A stretch of 64,000 nt of DNA from Hordeum vulgare subsp. vulgare. Its lineage: Eukaryota > Streptophyta > Magnoliopsida > Poales > Poaceae. The DNA lies in contig NC_058521.1 of the NCBI RefSeq assembly GCF_904849725.1, forward strand, positions 434,576,676-434,640,675. Reading direction: 5' to 3'. Position numbers and translations under genes: made by a program. Position 1 is the stretch's first letter; each line of letters starts with the position of its first letter. Below, piece after piece: positions 43,969-55,328 of the stretch. Below the pieces are notes generated by a model that ran no database searches, had not been told where the DNA came from, and worked only from the letters and a program-made list of their open reading frames with translations.

Positions 43969-45501
43969 TGAAATCACAATTTCTCCCTAGGGTGGTTTTG
44001 ATAATTGATCACAACATATGCATCATTGGACTAATATGTTTTTCAAGAACATTTCAGAAAAGTTCAAAAGATGCTTTGGCTAAAGGTTTATGTGGAGATA
44101 ACCTTGATGCAAGAAACGAATAATATTGGCTCAAGCCTCAAGTAGAAGACTCTTCATTTTATATTTGTGAGAAATCACTTTTGAGTCCATAGGAAAGCTA
44201 ATACTATTAAAAGGGGTGAGGTATTAAAATGAACTGATTACTCAAAGTGCTCTAAGTTAGCCACCAAAATACTTAGTCATTTTTTCCGACATATCCATTC
44301 TGTCAAAATCCACATACACAAATTCGGTGTCACCAACTTTCATATTTCAGACCCACCGAGTTTGACCTGAGACACAAACGCTAGCCACTACCACGAAATT
44401 GGTGCAACCGAATCCATATCGGTGCTGCCGAGTTCGGGTGACCATCTTTCGCGTGCCTCGATACACAAAATCGGAATTTCCGGGTTTGAGTATCGGTGCC
44501 ACCGAGTTTGTCCATCTGACCATTAGCCACCTTTTCTGTGCCACCAGGTTTCATATATCGGTCTCACCGAGATTCAAAAGTTCATACCTTTGTTCTAATC
44601 GGTACCACCGAGTTTTCAACTTTGGTGTCACCAAGTTTGCCACTTTTTGTTTAACGGTTGAAATTTGGATGCTGCCTTTTGGCTGCTGCCTATATATACC
44701 CCTTCACCCACCTCTCATTCGTGGGAGAAGCACTCAGAACACACACTTCATATCCAGATGCATTTTCTGAGAGAGAACCACCTACTCATGTGTTTAGACC
44801 AAGATATTCCACTTAATTCATTTGAATCTTGATCTCTAGCCTCCCCAAACTGCTTTCCACCAAATCAACCTCTCCTACCCATGCATATTCTGTAAGAGAA
44901 TGATTTTGTGTTGAGGAGACTATCTTTAGAAGCACAAGAACAAGGAGTTCATTGATCTACCATATCTATTACCTTTTGGAGGGTGCTGCCTCCTAGATTG
45001 GTTAGGTGTCGGTTCGGAGCCTCCTACTTCGTGTTGTGGAGTTGACCCAAGATGTTTGTAAGGGCAAGGACATCGCCTACTTCATGAGGATCTACCGTGA
45101 GTATGGCTAGTCCTCCGTGGACGGAAGACATGGTGGAATAGACAAGGCGGCTTCTTTGTGGACCCTTCGTGGGTGGTGCCCTCCGTGAACTCTCGTAGCT
45201 ATTACCCTCCATGGGTTGAAGTGTCCACTAATATGTACGTACGATAGCGCCACCTATCGGAACCATGACAAAAATCGTCGTGTCAACCTCGTTCGTTTGA
45301 TCTCCCTACCTTACTCCTTTACTTTACACTTGCATGTTTTACTTTCCCCTGCTACACTCTTAGAACTGCATGTGTAGGGTGTACTTGACTTTCTATAACT
45401 ACCGTAGCCGCCTCTCAACTAAAATTGGGAAAGGCAAAAAAAATATCTTGTCAAGTAGTCTGGTAACCCCCCCCCCCTCTAGGCATACTTACGATCCTAC
45501 A
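43969..45501 (+). mobile_element. Solo LTR F1
   Basis: TGAAATCACAATTTCTCCC to GATCCTACA, flanked by 5-bp duplication GCCAT (43964-43968 and 45502-45506). It aligns along its length with F2 (55967-57461). A TATA-like box 'tatatata' lies at 44691-44698. It contains the spaced 'accaccgag' motif array (44330-44640). It is followed by a poly-C tract near its end. No internal region is present, so it is the product of LTR-LTR recombination. Confidence 0.92.
44325..44645 (+). repeat. Dispersed 'caccgag' motif array in F1
   Basis: Variants of 'cggtgccaccgagtttg' occur about eight times at 25-45 bp spacing, for example near 44355, 44420, 44480, 44500, 44560 and 44600. F2 has the matching array at 56320-56615. 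It lies upstream of the TATA-like box. Confidence 0.75.
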
Positions 45502-45828
45502 GCCATGGACGAGAAGTCCTACTTCTGCTGACCGGTGAGGCTTGGACGACAGCTCGGCTGGGTCATGTTCCGACGAGCTCGTCGGCACGGTGGAGTCCAG
45601 CGGGGAGGCGTGGGTCTAGTAGGTGGTCGCTGGTGGCGGCTGTCGCGGTGGCGTTCCGGGTCGGGCGTTGCTGCGGGGAGCGCTTGGGCTGCTTGGGTAG
45701 AGGAGCAAGGTTGCTTCTCGAGGTGGCTGGTTGGATGGCTCGTCAGGGATCTGGTCGCTGGTTGGTGGGATTTGGAAAATGAGGAAGAGGCTGGTTGGCT
45801 CGGCTGGGATCACGAGGGAGATGCTTGT
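45502..45828 (+). repeat. E2 LTR, second piece
   Basis: From about 45648 it aligns with E1 starting at 30295 ('gcgttgctgcggggagcg', 'gaggtggctggttggatggctc', 'gggatttggaaaat'). It ends at CTTGT (45824-45828), the target duplication of element C. The sequence continues at 53418. Confidence 0.82.
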
Positions 45829-46948
45829 TGCTACGACGACAGAAATCCTTCTGTTGCCTCTTGAGCTTGTGTTGGTTTTTCCCTTGAAGAGGAAAGGGCG
45901 GTGCAGCACAGGAGCAGTAAGTATTTCCCTCAGTTTGAGAACCAAGGTATCAATCTAGTAGGAGAATCGGGCCAAGTCCAGAGTACCTGCGCAAACACAA
46001 AAGAGCTTAAACCCAACGCTATAAAGGGGTTGTCAACCCCTTCAAGATTGATTGCAAAGTGAGATCTGAAGGCGGAAAGTGCAACAAAGTAAAATTGTAA
46101 GGCCGAAAATATGGTGCGAAGTAGACCCGGGGGCCATAGTGTTCACTAGAGGCTTCTCTCAAAATAGCAAATAATACGGTGGGTGAACAAATTACTGTCG
46201 AGCAGTTGATAGAACCGCGCAAAGTCATGACGATATCTAAGGCAATGATCATACATATAGGCATCACGTCCGAGACAAGTAGACCGATACTTTCTGCATC
46301 TACTACTATTACTCCACACATCGACCGCTATCCAGCATGCATCTAGTGTATTGAGTTCATGACGAACAGAGTAACGCTTTAAGCAAGATGACATGATGTA
46401 GAGGGTGAACTACTCATGCATCATCGGAAAGGTCATGGTGTTGATGAAGAAGCCCTCCGTATCCGAATCCCCCCTCCGACAGGGCACCAGGACGTGCCCT
46501 AGATGGGATCTTGCGGAGACAGAAGATTGCGGCGCCGGAAAAGTATTTTCGTGGATCTCCTCGACAGTTTTGGAATTTTTCTAAATTTATAGGCGGAAGA
46601 GGTAGGGAAGACGAGCCACAGGGGGGCCACAAGCCTGCTAGGCGCGGGCCCCCTGGCCGCGCCTAGGGGGCTTGTGGGGTCCCCTGCTGGCCCCTGCCTT
46701 GGTTCTCAAGTCTGGTCCGTATCTTCTGTTCCGGAAAAAATCTTTTTGGAAGTTTTATTCCATTTAGACACCGTTTAAAATCCTCCTCTAAAAAGGGTAA
46801 AAAACACGGAAAAAACAGGAACTGGCACTTGGCACTGAGTTAATAAGTTAGGCCCAAAAAAGATATAAAAGGGATATAAAACATCCAAGGTTTGACAAGA
46901 TAATAGCATGGAACCATAAAAAATTATAGATACATTGGAGACATATCA
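45829..46948 (-). repeat. 3' LTR of element C, internally deleted
   Basis: 1120 bp versus 1482 bp for its partner. It lacks the stretch matching about 52488-52898, joined at 'gatgtagaggg/tgaactactc' (46395-46410). At its outer end it has about 20 extra bases ('tgctacgacgacagaaatccttc') that resemble the primer-site region. Confidence 0.9.
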
Positions 46949-46962
46949 AGCATCCCCAAGCT
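46949..46962 (-). other. Polypurine tract of element C
   Basis: The minus strand reads 'aagcttggggatgct' immediately before the LTR start TGATATG, the same motif as in A, B and G. Confidence 0.75.
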
Positions 46963-49633
46963 TAACTCCTGCTTGTCCTCGAGTAGGGAAGTGATAAAGA
47001 CTGAATTTTTGATGTGGAATGCTACCTAGCATAGTTGTCCTTTGTAACTTCTTTCATGTGACATGAATGTTCAGATCCGTAAGATTCAAAACAATAGTTG
47101 GATATTGACATGAAAACAATAAGACTTCAATCAAACTAGCAAGGTAATCATGAACTTTTGAAATATCAAGGCCAAAGAAAGTTAACCCTACAAAATCATA
47201 TAGTCTGGCTATGCTCCATCATCCCCACACAACTAATTTAAATCATGCACAACCCCGGTATTGGCCAAGTAATTGTTTTCGCACTCTTACTTTCTTAAAC
47301 CTTTTTCAACTATCACGCAATACATGAGCGTGAGCCATGGATATAGCACTATAGGTGGAATAGAGTGTGGTGGTGGTTGTGAGACAAAAAGGAGGAGATG
47401 GTCACATTGACTCGGCGTATTAAAGGGCTATAAATATCAATGTGAATGAGTAGGGATTTCCATACAAAGGATGCACTATAGCTATAAGTATGTGAAAGCT
47501 CAAAAGGAGAACTAGTGGGTGTGCATCCAAATTGCTTGCTCACAAAGACCTAGGGCAATTTGAGGAAGCCCATCCTTGGAATATACAAGCCAAGTTATAT
47601 AATGAAAATTCCCACTAGCATATGGTGGTGACAAAACAAGAGGCTCTCAATCATGAAGAACATGGTGCTATTATGAAGCACAAGTGTGGAAAAAGATAGT
47701 TGCATTGTCCCTTCTCTCTTTTTTTTATTTGGGCTCTTTGGCCTCTTTTTTAGGGTTTAAGGTTTAGGGGTTTAGGGTTTAGGTTTTTTTTATGTGGGTA
47801 ACTTTGGCCTATTTTATTTTATTTCCTCATATGGGACAATGCTCTAATAATGATGATCATCACACTGTTATTTACTCACACCTCAAAGCTTAGAACGATA
47901 ATGACTCTATAGGAAATGCCTCCGGCAGTGTACCGGGATGTGCAACGATCTAGCTTGGCGTATGACGTTGAAACATCTTGCTAGCTATCTTACGATCATG
48001 CAATGGCAATATGAGAGTGACGACACAAGGCATGAGATGGAACGGTGGGAGTTGCATGGCAATATATCTCGGAATGACTATGAAAATGCCATAGTAGGTA
48101 GGTATGATGGCTGTTTTGAGGAAGGCATATGGTGGGTTTGTGCACCAGCGAAAATTGCACGGTACTAGAGAGGCTAGCAATGGCGGAAGGTGAAAGTGCA
48201 TCTATACCATCGAATCACATTAGTCATGAAGAACTCACATACTTGTTGCGAAAGTTTTTATTAGTAATCGAAACAAAGTGCTAAACGCATACTCCTAGGG
48301 GAAGGGTTGGTAGGTGTTAAACATCGTGCGATCCCGACCGCAACACAAAGGATGACAATCAATAGATCAATTATGCTCCGACTTCCTAACATAGAGGTTC
48401 ACCATACATGCATGTTATAGGAATCACTAACTTCAACACAAGTATTTCTAGATTCACAACACCCTACTAACATAACTCTTAATATTACCAAATCCACGTC
48501 TCAAAACTAATTGAGAGGAATCGGACTTCTCTTTCTACTCAATGCACATGAAGATGGAAGTTTTTTTTGTATCCTCTTTGGGTACCTATCACCTTTGGGA
48601 CTACTTTCATAGCACAAACCAACTACCAAGTCACGCACCGCCGTGCTCTAAAAGTTCTAAGTGAAGCACATAGAGCAAAATTATCTAGCTCAAAAGATAT
48701 AAGTGAAGCACGATGAGCATTTTAGAAAAATCACGATGAGTGCATGTCTCTCTCAAAAGGTGTGCAGCAAGGATGATTGTGACACAACAAAAATAAAAGA
48801 ATCCTACGATACAAGACGCTCCAAGCAAAACACATATCATGTGGTGAATAAACATATAGCTCCAAGTAATGTTACCGATGGATTGAAGACGAAAGAGGGG
48901 ATGCCTTCCCGGGGCATCCCCTAGCTTAGGCTTTTTGGTGTCCTTGAATTTGTCTTGGGATGCCTTGGGAATCCCCAAGCTTGAGCTCTTTCCACTCTTT
49001 ATCCCTTTGTCCATGAGAACATCACCCAAAACTTGAAAACTTCACAACACAAAACTTAAATAGAAACTCGTGATATCATTAGCACAAGAAAACAAACTAC
49101 CACCTCTTGAGGTACTGTAGCAAACTTGATTTATATTCATATTGGTGTTAGATTACTGTATTCTCACTTTTCCATGGCTAATACCCCCCGATACTATCCA
49201 TAGTTTCATCAAAACAAGCAACCAACTCAATAAAAACAGAATCTGTCAAAAACAGACCTGACTATAGCAATCTGTATACTTCGTATACTTCTGGTGCCTC
49301 AAAAATTCTGAAACAATACGACTGCCTGGGAAAATGGCATATAAACCAGCAGCAAAAACAATCAACTCAAAAGCTCTTTCTGAATAAAAATGAAAAATAA
49401 TCTCGTGAGCGAAAAGTATCTCTCTTTTTCCAGCACGATCAAACAACCATCACCAAGACTAGTCATAAAGGTTTTGCTTGGCTCAAACACAAAAAGAGAC
49501 ACAAAAAACACAATCATAACAGAATTTTGATGGTGTGGACGCAACAAAACATAAAGAAAAAGATAAATTCATTGGGTTGCCTCCCAACAAGCGCTATTGT
49601 TTAACGCCCTTAGCTAGGCATAAGGTGATAGAA
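46963..49633 (-). other. Non-coding internal region of element C
   Basis: Collinear with 11952-14691 of element A in reverse; no pol. It includes a telomere-like patch (47751-47787) and the reversed 'gcatcccc' polypurine echoes near 48900-48980. Frames such as 47938-48168 have a counterpart in element A on the opposite strand relative to the element and show no family features, so I treat them as shadows. Confidence 0.7.
47751..47787 (+). repeat. Interstitial telomere-like repeat in element C
   Basis: 'ttagggtttaaggtttagg' followed by 'ggtttagggtttagg' contains about five TTTAGGG-like units in the plant telomere form. The matching region of A (13790-13930) is purine-rich DNA without this motif. 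Confidence 0.8.
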
Positions 49634-51016
49634 TCATGTATCGTCGTCTTTGGTGCTCAAACCATAAGTAGCCATCATCATGGATTCGTAAGGCAATCTT
49701 ATTTTCTTTCTAGAAAAATTCTCCATGCCCTTATTTAAAGGAAATTGAAATCTAATATTCCCTTCCTTCATATCGATGATAGCACCGATAGTCCTTAGGA
49801 AAGGTCTACCAAGAATGATAGGGCATGTAGGATTGCAATCAATGTCAAGCACAATGAAATCCACGGGTACATAGTTATTATTTGCAATAATAAGAAGATC
49901 ATTGATCCTTCCCATGGGTTTCTTGACAGTAGAATCCGCAAGATGCAAATTAAGAGAACACTCCTCAATCTCATTAAAACCCAGAACATCACATAAAGAC
50001 TTTGGAATCGCGGAAACACTAACACCCAAATCACACAAAGCATTGCATTCATAGTTTTTTATTTTCATTTTGATAGTAGGTTCCCACTCATCATGAAGCT
50101 TTCTAGGGATAGAAACTTCCAATTCAAGTTTCTCTTCAAGAGATTTTATCATAGCATCGACGATATGATCGGTAAAGGCCTTGTTATGGCTATAAGCGTG
50201 TGGAGAGTTTAGCATGGATTTCATCAAGGAAATGCATTCAATCAAGGAGCAACTATCATAATTGAATTCCTTGAAATTCAAAGTAGTAGTTTCATTACTA
50301 CTCAAGGTTTTAATATCTTCTACTCCATTTTCAATGCTTTTAGCATCAAGATAGATGGACTCCGAATCATTGGGGCGTTTTTCAACCAAAGTGGATTCAT
50401 ATCCAGACCCATCATCATTAGGTTTGACACAAGAAAACAAAGATTCAATGGGAGTCACACCAAGCACTTTAAGATCTTCGTGATTCTTATCACGAGAACA
50501 CGCCCTTTTAAGCCATTCATGTCTAGCACAAATTTGGGCGGTTCTTTCTTTGCTCTCACTCATGGAAACACCCATACCTTTCAAAGTTTCATCCATATTG
50601 ATCTTGGGAGGAGCACATCTAACTTCCAAAGCATCAATATCACTAGACATTCTATCAACACTCCTAGCCAAATCGTCAATTTTGAGTAGTTTTTCCTCTA
50701 TGGACGCATTGAAAATCTTTTGCGAGTTGATAAACTCTTTGATATTACTCTCTAGATCAGAGGGTAATCTATTGTAATTTCCATGAGTATTGTTGTAGGA
50801 GTTGCCAAAGTTATTAGAGGGGTTACTAGGAAAAGGCCTAGGAACATAGTTTCCTCTAAAAGCATTATTGTTTCCAAAATTATTCCTACCAACAAAATTA
50901 ACGTCCAAGCTAGCGTTGTTACTCTCAATCAAGGTAGACAAGTGCATATCATTAGGATCTAAAGGAGCACTTCTACTAGCAACTAAATGCATTAACTCAT
51001 CCATCTTAGCACTCAA
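49634..51016 (-). CDS. gag C-terminus and aspartic protease of element C
   Basis: An intact 460-codon minus-strand frame, the longest in the window. It starts at SAKMDELMHLVASRSAP in the gag tail, passes the Asn-rich FGNNNAFRGNYVPRPFPSNP and the helix SIEEKLLKIDDLARSVDRM, and reaches the retropepsin NALCDLGVSVSAIPKSL, with VDFIVLDIDCN and CPIILGRPFL. The glycine-next residue is Val where A has Ala. It is the same protein as 10854-11951 in A, without A's frame shift in the Asn-rich part. An upstream TAG (51061-51063 area) cuts it from the gag core, so the full polyprotein is not made as it stands. Confidence 0.85.
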   Translation of the reverse strand: MSAKMDELMHLVASRSAPLDPNDMHLSTLIESNNASLDVNFVGRNNFGNNNAFRGNYVPRPFPSNPSNNFGNSYNNTHGNYNRLPSDLESNIKEFINSQKIFNASIEEKLLKIDDLARSVDRMSSDIDALEVRCAPPKINMDETLKGMGVSMSESKERTAQICARHEWLKRACSRDKNHEDLKVLGVTPIESLFSCVKPNDDGSGYESTLVEKRPNDSESIYLDAKSIENGVEDIKTLSSNETTTLNFKEFNYDSCSLIECISLMKSMLNSPHAYSHNKAFTDHIVDAMIKSLEEKLELEVSIPRKLHDEWEPTIKMKIKNYECNALCDLGVSVSAIPKSLCDVLGFNEIEECSLNLHLADSTVKKPMGRINDLLIIANNNYVPVDFIVLDIDCNPTCPIILGRPFLRTIGAIIDMKEGNIRFQFPLNKGMENFSRKKIRLPYESMMMATYGLSTKDDDT

Positions 51017-51708
51017 CGAGTTAATTTCCTCTATAGCATGTACCTTCTTACTAGTAGGTGGCCTTTTAGTGTGCTAGTGAGAGTAGTTCGTCATGATATT
51101 GTCTAGGAGTTTTGTGTCTTCTCGTAACGTGATTTCCACGAACGTTCCATCTGAGGTGAAGTCCAAAATATTTCTAGAAGCGAAATTCAAGCCAGTGTAG
51201 AAGATTTGTATAATCATCCAAAGAGTCAAGCCATGAGCGGGACAATTTCTAATCATCAATTTCATTCTCTCCCAAGATTGTGCAACATGTTCATGATAAA
51301 GTTGCTTAAAATTCATGATATCATTACGGAGAGAGATAATCTTAGCCGGCGGAAAATACTTGGATATGTAAGCATCTTTGCACTTATTCCAAGAATCAAT
51401 ACTATTTTTGGGAAAAGACGAAAACCAAGTTTTTGCTCGATCTCGCAACGAGAATGGAAAAAGCTTCTATTTAATCACATAATTATCCACATATTTCTTC
51501 TTTTTCATATCGCAAAGCTCAATGAAGGTATTAAGATGGGATGCGGCATCTTCACTAGGAAGGCCGGAGAATTGCTCCTTCATAACAAGATTCAGCAAAG
51601 CAGCATTGATTTCTTATGATTCCGCACTAGTGGCGGGAGCAATGGAGTACTAATAAAATCATTATTATTAGTATTTGAGAAGTCACAAAGTTTGGTGTTT
51701 TCAGTCAT
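51017..51708 (-). pseudogene. gag N-terminal half of element C
   Basis: ATG at 51708 begins MTENTKLCDFSNTNNNDFIS. A one-base loss near 51655 compared with A ('ccattg' versus 'ctgattg') ends this frame in TGA. The core follows: FSGLPSEDAASHLNTFIEL, and 51448-51074 encodes RAKTWFSSFPKNSIDSWNKCK and AKIISLRNDIMNFKQL. A stop near 51475 and a TAG replacing tryptophan near 51062 also break it. The breaks differ from those in A, so each copy decayed on its own. Confidence 0.85.
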
Positions 51709-51908
51709 GGTGACTTCAGCAAGCAAGCACACAAGCGAACAGAAAGCAAGCGAGAGAAAAGGGCAAACGAAAAAGGCAAACGAAATAGGTAAATATTTTT
51801 GTAATTTTTTCTTTTTCAGAAGTGGGGGAGAGGAAAACGAGAGGCAAAAAAGTAAATGCAAGAGATGAGTTTGCGACACTTACTTGGATGAGTTCTTGAC
51901 TTGATTCT

Positions 51909-51925
51909 CCCTCGCAACGGCGCCA
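51909..51925 (-). other. Primer-binding site of element C (tRNA-Asp type)
   Basis: The plus strand 'ccctcgcaacggcgcca' matches the tRNA-Asp 3' end except for two bases. It lies ten bases from the LTR end at 51936, the same spacing as in A. Confidence 0.85.
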
Positions 51926-51935
51926 GAAATCCTTC

Positions 51936-53417
51936 TGTTGCCTCTTGAGCTTGCGTTGGTTTTTCCCTTGAAGAGGAAAGGGTGGTGCAGCACAGGAGCA
52001 GTAAGTATTTCCCTCAGTTTGAGAACCAAGGTATCATTCCAGTAGGAGAATCGTGCCAAGTCCAGAGTACCTGCGCAAACACAAAAGAGCTGGCACCCAA
52101 CGCTATAAAGGGGTTGGCAATCCCTTCAAGATTGATTGCAAAGTGAGATCTGAAAGCGGAAAGTGCAACGAAGTAAAATTATAAGGCTGAAAATATGGTG
52201 TGAAGTATACCTGAGGGCCATAGTGTTCACTAGAGGCTTCTCTCAAAATAGAAAATAATACGGTGGGTGAACAAATTACTATCGAGCAATTGATAGAACC
52301 GCGCAAAGCCATGATGATATCTAACGCAATGATCATACATATAGGCATCACGTCCGAGACAAGTAGACCGATACTTTCTGCATCTACTACTATTACTCCA
52401 CACATCGACCGCTATCCAGCATGTATCTAGTGTATTGAGTTCATGACGAACAGAGTAATGCTTTACGCAGGATGACATGATGTAGAGGGATAAACTCAAA
52501 CCAATGATGAAAACCCCATCTTTTTACCCTTCATGGCAACAACATGATGCGTGCCTCGCTACCCCTTCTGTCACTGGGTGAGGTCATCGCACGGTATGAA
52601 CCCAAAACCAAGCACTTCTCCCTTTGCAAGAATCATAGATCAAGTTGGCCAAACAAAACCCACAACTCGAAGAGAAATACAAGGATATGAAATCATGCAT
52701 ATAAGAGATCAGAAGAAACTCAAATAAGATTCATAGATAATCTGATCATAAATCCACAATTCATCGGATCTCGACAAACACACCACAAAAGAACATTACA
52801 TCGGATAGATCTCCATGAAGATCATGGAGAACTTTGTATTGAAGATCCAAGAGAGAGAAGAAGCCATCTAGCTACTAGCTATGGACCCGAAGGTCTATGG
52901 TGAACTACTCACGCATCACCGGAGAGGTCATGGTGTTGATGAAGAAGCCCTCCATATCCGAATCCCTCCTCCGGCAGGGCACCAGGACGTGCCCCAGATG
53001 GGATCTTGCAGAGACAGAAGCTTGCGGCGGCGGAAAAGTATTTTCGTGGATCTCCCCGGCAGTTTTGGAATTTTTCTGAATTTATAGGCGGAAGAGGTAG
53101 GGTAGATGAGCCACACGCGGCCCACAAGCCTGCTAGGCGTGGGCCCCCTGGCCGCGCCGCCCCTGCCTTGGTTCTCAAGTCTGGTGCGTATCTTCTGTTC
53201 CGGAAAAAATCTTTTTGGAAGTTTTATTCCGTTTGGACACCGTTTAAAATACTCCTCTGAAAAGGGTCAAAAACACGGAAAAAACAGGAACTGGAACTTG
53301 GCACTGAGTTAATAAGTTAGTCCCAAAAAAGATATAAAAGGCATACAAAACATTCAAAGTTTGACAAGATAATAGCATGGAACCATCAAAAATTATAGAT
53401 ACGTTGGAGACGTATCA
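51936..53417 (-). repeat. 5' LTR of element C
   Basis: On the minus strand it starts TGATACGTCTCCAACGTATC at 53417 and ends GGCAACA at 51936. It contains the hairpin (52810-52830) seen in A, and a TATA-like box near 53080 (reversed 'tttatagg'). CTTGT follows on the plus strand. Confidence 0.92.
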
Positions 53418-54133
53418 CTTGTGGGGGGCGGTGACGATTGGGCACGGGAGGGGTTTTAGGGATTAGGTCTAGGTCTAGGTCTAGGTGGACTATATATAGC
53501 AAGTTTGGCTACATTTGGACCCTCCGATCTCGATCGGGCGGCCGAGAAAAATAATCTAGGGAGTCCAATTGGAAAACCTACGATGGTTTGGGGTACTATG
53601 GGGTTGATCCAGACCCAACGGTCACGACCGCCGGATTTAGGTCCGGGGGCGGGTTTCAGACTAGGTTGCGCGCATGTGGGTGCACTGTGCACACGGGCTA
53701 GGCGGAGATGAGAGGGAAAATAGACAGCCTGACATTAGTTTTGAATTAAGAAAATTGTATGTTATTTGACTCGCTATAGTGACGTCATAGGTTTAACAGA
53801 TGGTGTATCAAACTACCTGTGAATGCGATGAAATTTGGCAGGCGGTCCATCTACGATAAATTAAGACCGCACGCCAACTTTCAACCCATTTCGAGAAAGT
53901 TTTGTGGTTTCAAATGTGTGCGCTTGTGGGTGGTCTCAAATGGTCAAAGACATAACACACAGGACCGGCAACTATGAACGGTTGCATGTTTTGAAAAAAA
54001 TGACGGCAATGGAGGGCTGATGCAATGCAGATGATGCGCATCGTGTGAGGATGAATGCAACAAACAAACAAACCACATGACAACAATGGAATAAAAAGGA
54101 AATCTTCTGGAGCATCGGTTCCGGGCTGTTACA
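53418..54133 (+). repeat. E2 LTR, third piece
   Basis: Aligns with E1 from 'cttgtggg' (30467) to the LTR end: 'ctaggtctaggtctaggtgg', TATA-like 'tatatatag' near 53490, 'gatctcgatcgggcgg', 'caatggaataaaaagg', and '...ccgggctgttaca' at 54133. What follows (cgcagctagcc) is unrelated to the internal region of E1, so E2 is probably a solo LTR. Confidence 0.82.
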
Positions 54134-55058
54134 CGCAGCTAGCCAGCAGCCTAACTCTTCCCGAGGAGCGAGTGGCCCTTCTCTACCCAAGTTCATAGAG
54201 CTAGTCACATATGTCGCTCAATTATCTGGTTGTTTTGGCCAAGAATGTGTGTTCTCTCTTCAATATGAGTATTTCAGTTTTGGTAATAGTTTTGATCATC
54301 GCCATATCTTTTGTTAGTCTAAATTATGTAGCATATCCATTAGTATTAGTTAATGTTTAGATAGTTGACTGATCGGTCAATGTTCGGAGAGTATGCATGT
54401 TTGTTCAGTTGTTTATTCACTCATACGATATTATTATCACTATCTCCGGTTTACTCTAGTGTTTACTGAGTCTTCTTTTTTGTTGTATCCCGTCTTTTTT
54501 TATTTTCTGATAACTAATCGCTGGAGGTTCGTTTTAGTTATACATTGTCATCAAGGACCCAACTTTATTATTTGTAACCAAGTTCAGGATTTTATATGTG
54601 TAACCAAGTATTCAGTTTTAGGTTTAAGTTTTAGTAGTGTATTATTTGTACCAAGGTTCTCCATGTTTCCTTAATAAGGAGCAGCGTCGGTTACTGGTTC
54701 TAGTAGGTGTTATTTTGTTTTGTCGGAGAAGGAAGGAACAACCTAACATTCTATGACTTAATATTCTTTTGCACGTGAGATCCAACCAGGAAAGAAGTAG
54801 TGAGTAGAAGGCTACTAGGAGGAGCACCGTCTACCTTGTTGGGCCCTTCTGTTCTTCACATTTTATTTCTTGTCGATTAGAACATTAATGATATGTGTGT
54901 GCCCTCCACATGCTAGCCTATGTAAATTTGTATATCAATTACGACGAATGTGAATTTGTATACTCCACAGAGTGAGTATGTTGTGTGTATGTACATCTGA
55001 TAGTGCTATGTATTACAGAAACTGTACCCTATACATCATAGTTCAAGTACAATATTTT
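54134..55058 (+). other. AT-rich stretch, possibly interior of CACTA element J
   Basis: No frame with family features. It is bounded by the E2 end on the left and the J subterminal region on the right, so it may be the remaining interior of J. Nothing else is supported. Confidence 0.3.
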
Positions 55059-55325
55059 TTTTAAATCCTAAAACAACTAGCAGTGTCGGGCATGACTAGG
55101 TGCATGCCACTGGTATAATGTAAAACCACTAGTTGTATTCAAGTTACTAGTGGTGGGCTAGATTTTCTGTCTACCACTGCTAACTGAATAACAGTGGCGG
55201 GCCCATGCCTGTCACTCGTCGCGTGTTAGTAGTGGGAGGAAGTCAGTGGGAGGCATGCATGGGCCCCTAGCCTGCCAATAATTTCCATTTTGCACCCGAC
55301 ACTGCTAGGCATTCCTGCAGTAGTG
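55059..55325 (-). mobile_element. Terminus of a CACTA element J (other end not found)
   Basis: Ends '...tgcctgcag tagtg'-type: 'attcctgcagtagtg' at 55311-55325 is the reverse complement of a CACTACTGCAGGAAT terminus. Inside it lie repeated short motifs 'agtggcggg', 'actagtggtgggc', 'taccactg', 'agtagtggg' and 'gcatgccactgg', as expected for subterminal repeats. No partner end 'cactactgcagg' was seen to the left, so the element is truncated. TCA (55326-55328) would be the 3-bp duplication. Confidence 0.6.
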
Positions 55326-55328
55326 TCA

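Larger units (their letters stand above)
45829..53417 (-). mobile_element. Athila-lineage LTR retrotransposon C, gag-protease only
   Basis: A minus-strand relative of element A. 5' LTR 51936-53417, primer site 51909-51925, gag 51708 down to 51017, gag-protease 51016-49634, non-coding region, polypurine tract 46949-46962, 3' LTR 45829-46948. Target duplication CTTGT at 45824-45828 and 53418-53422. E1 holds the same host sequence with a single CTTGT at 30467-30471, so the insertion is confirmed within this window. No pol is present. Confidence 0.95.

Noticed and set aside
47938..48201. Pair of overlapping frames also found at 13387-13650 in element A
   Set aside because: The similarity is at DNA level from the shared non-coding region; differences include non-conservative changes and no family match is recognisable.
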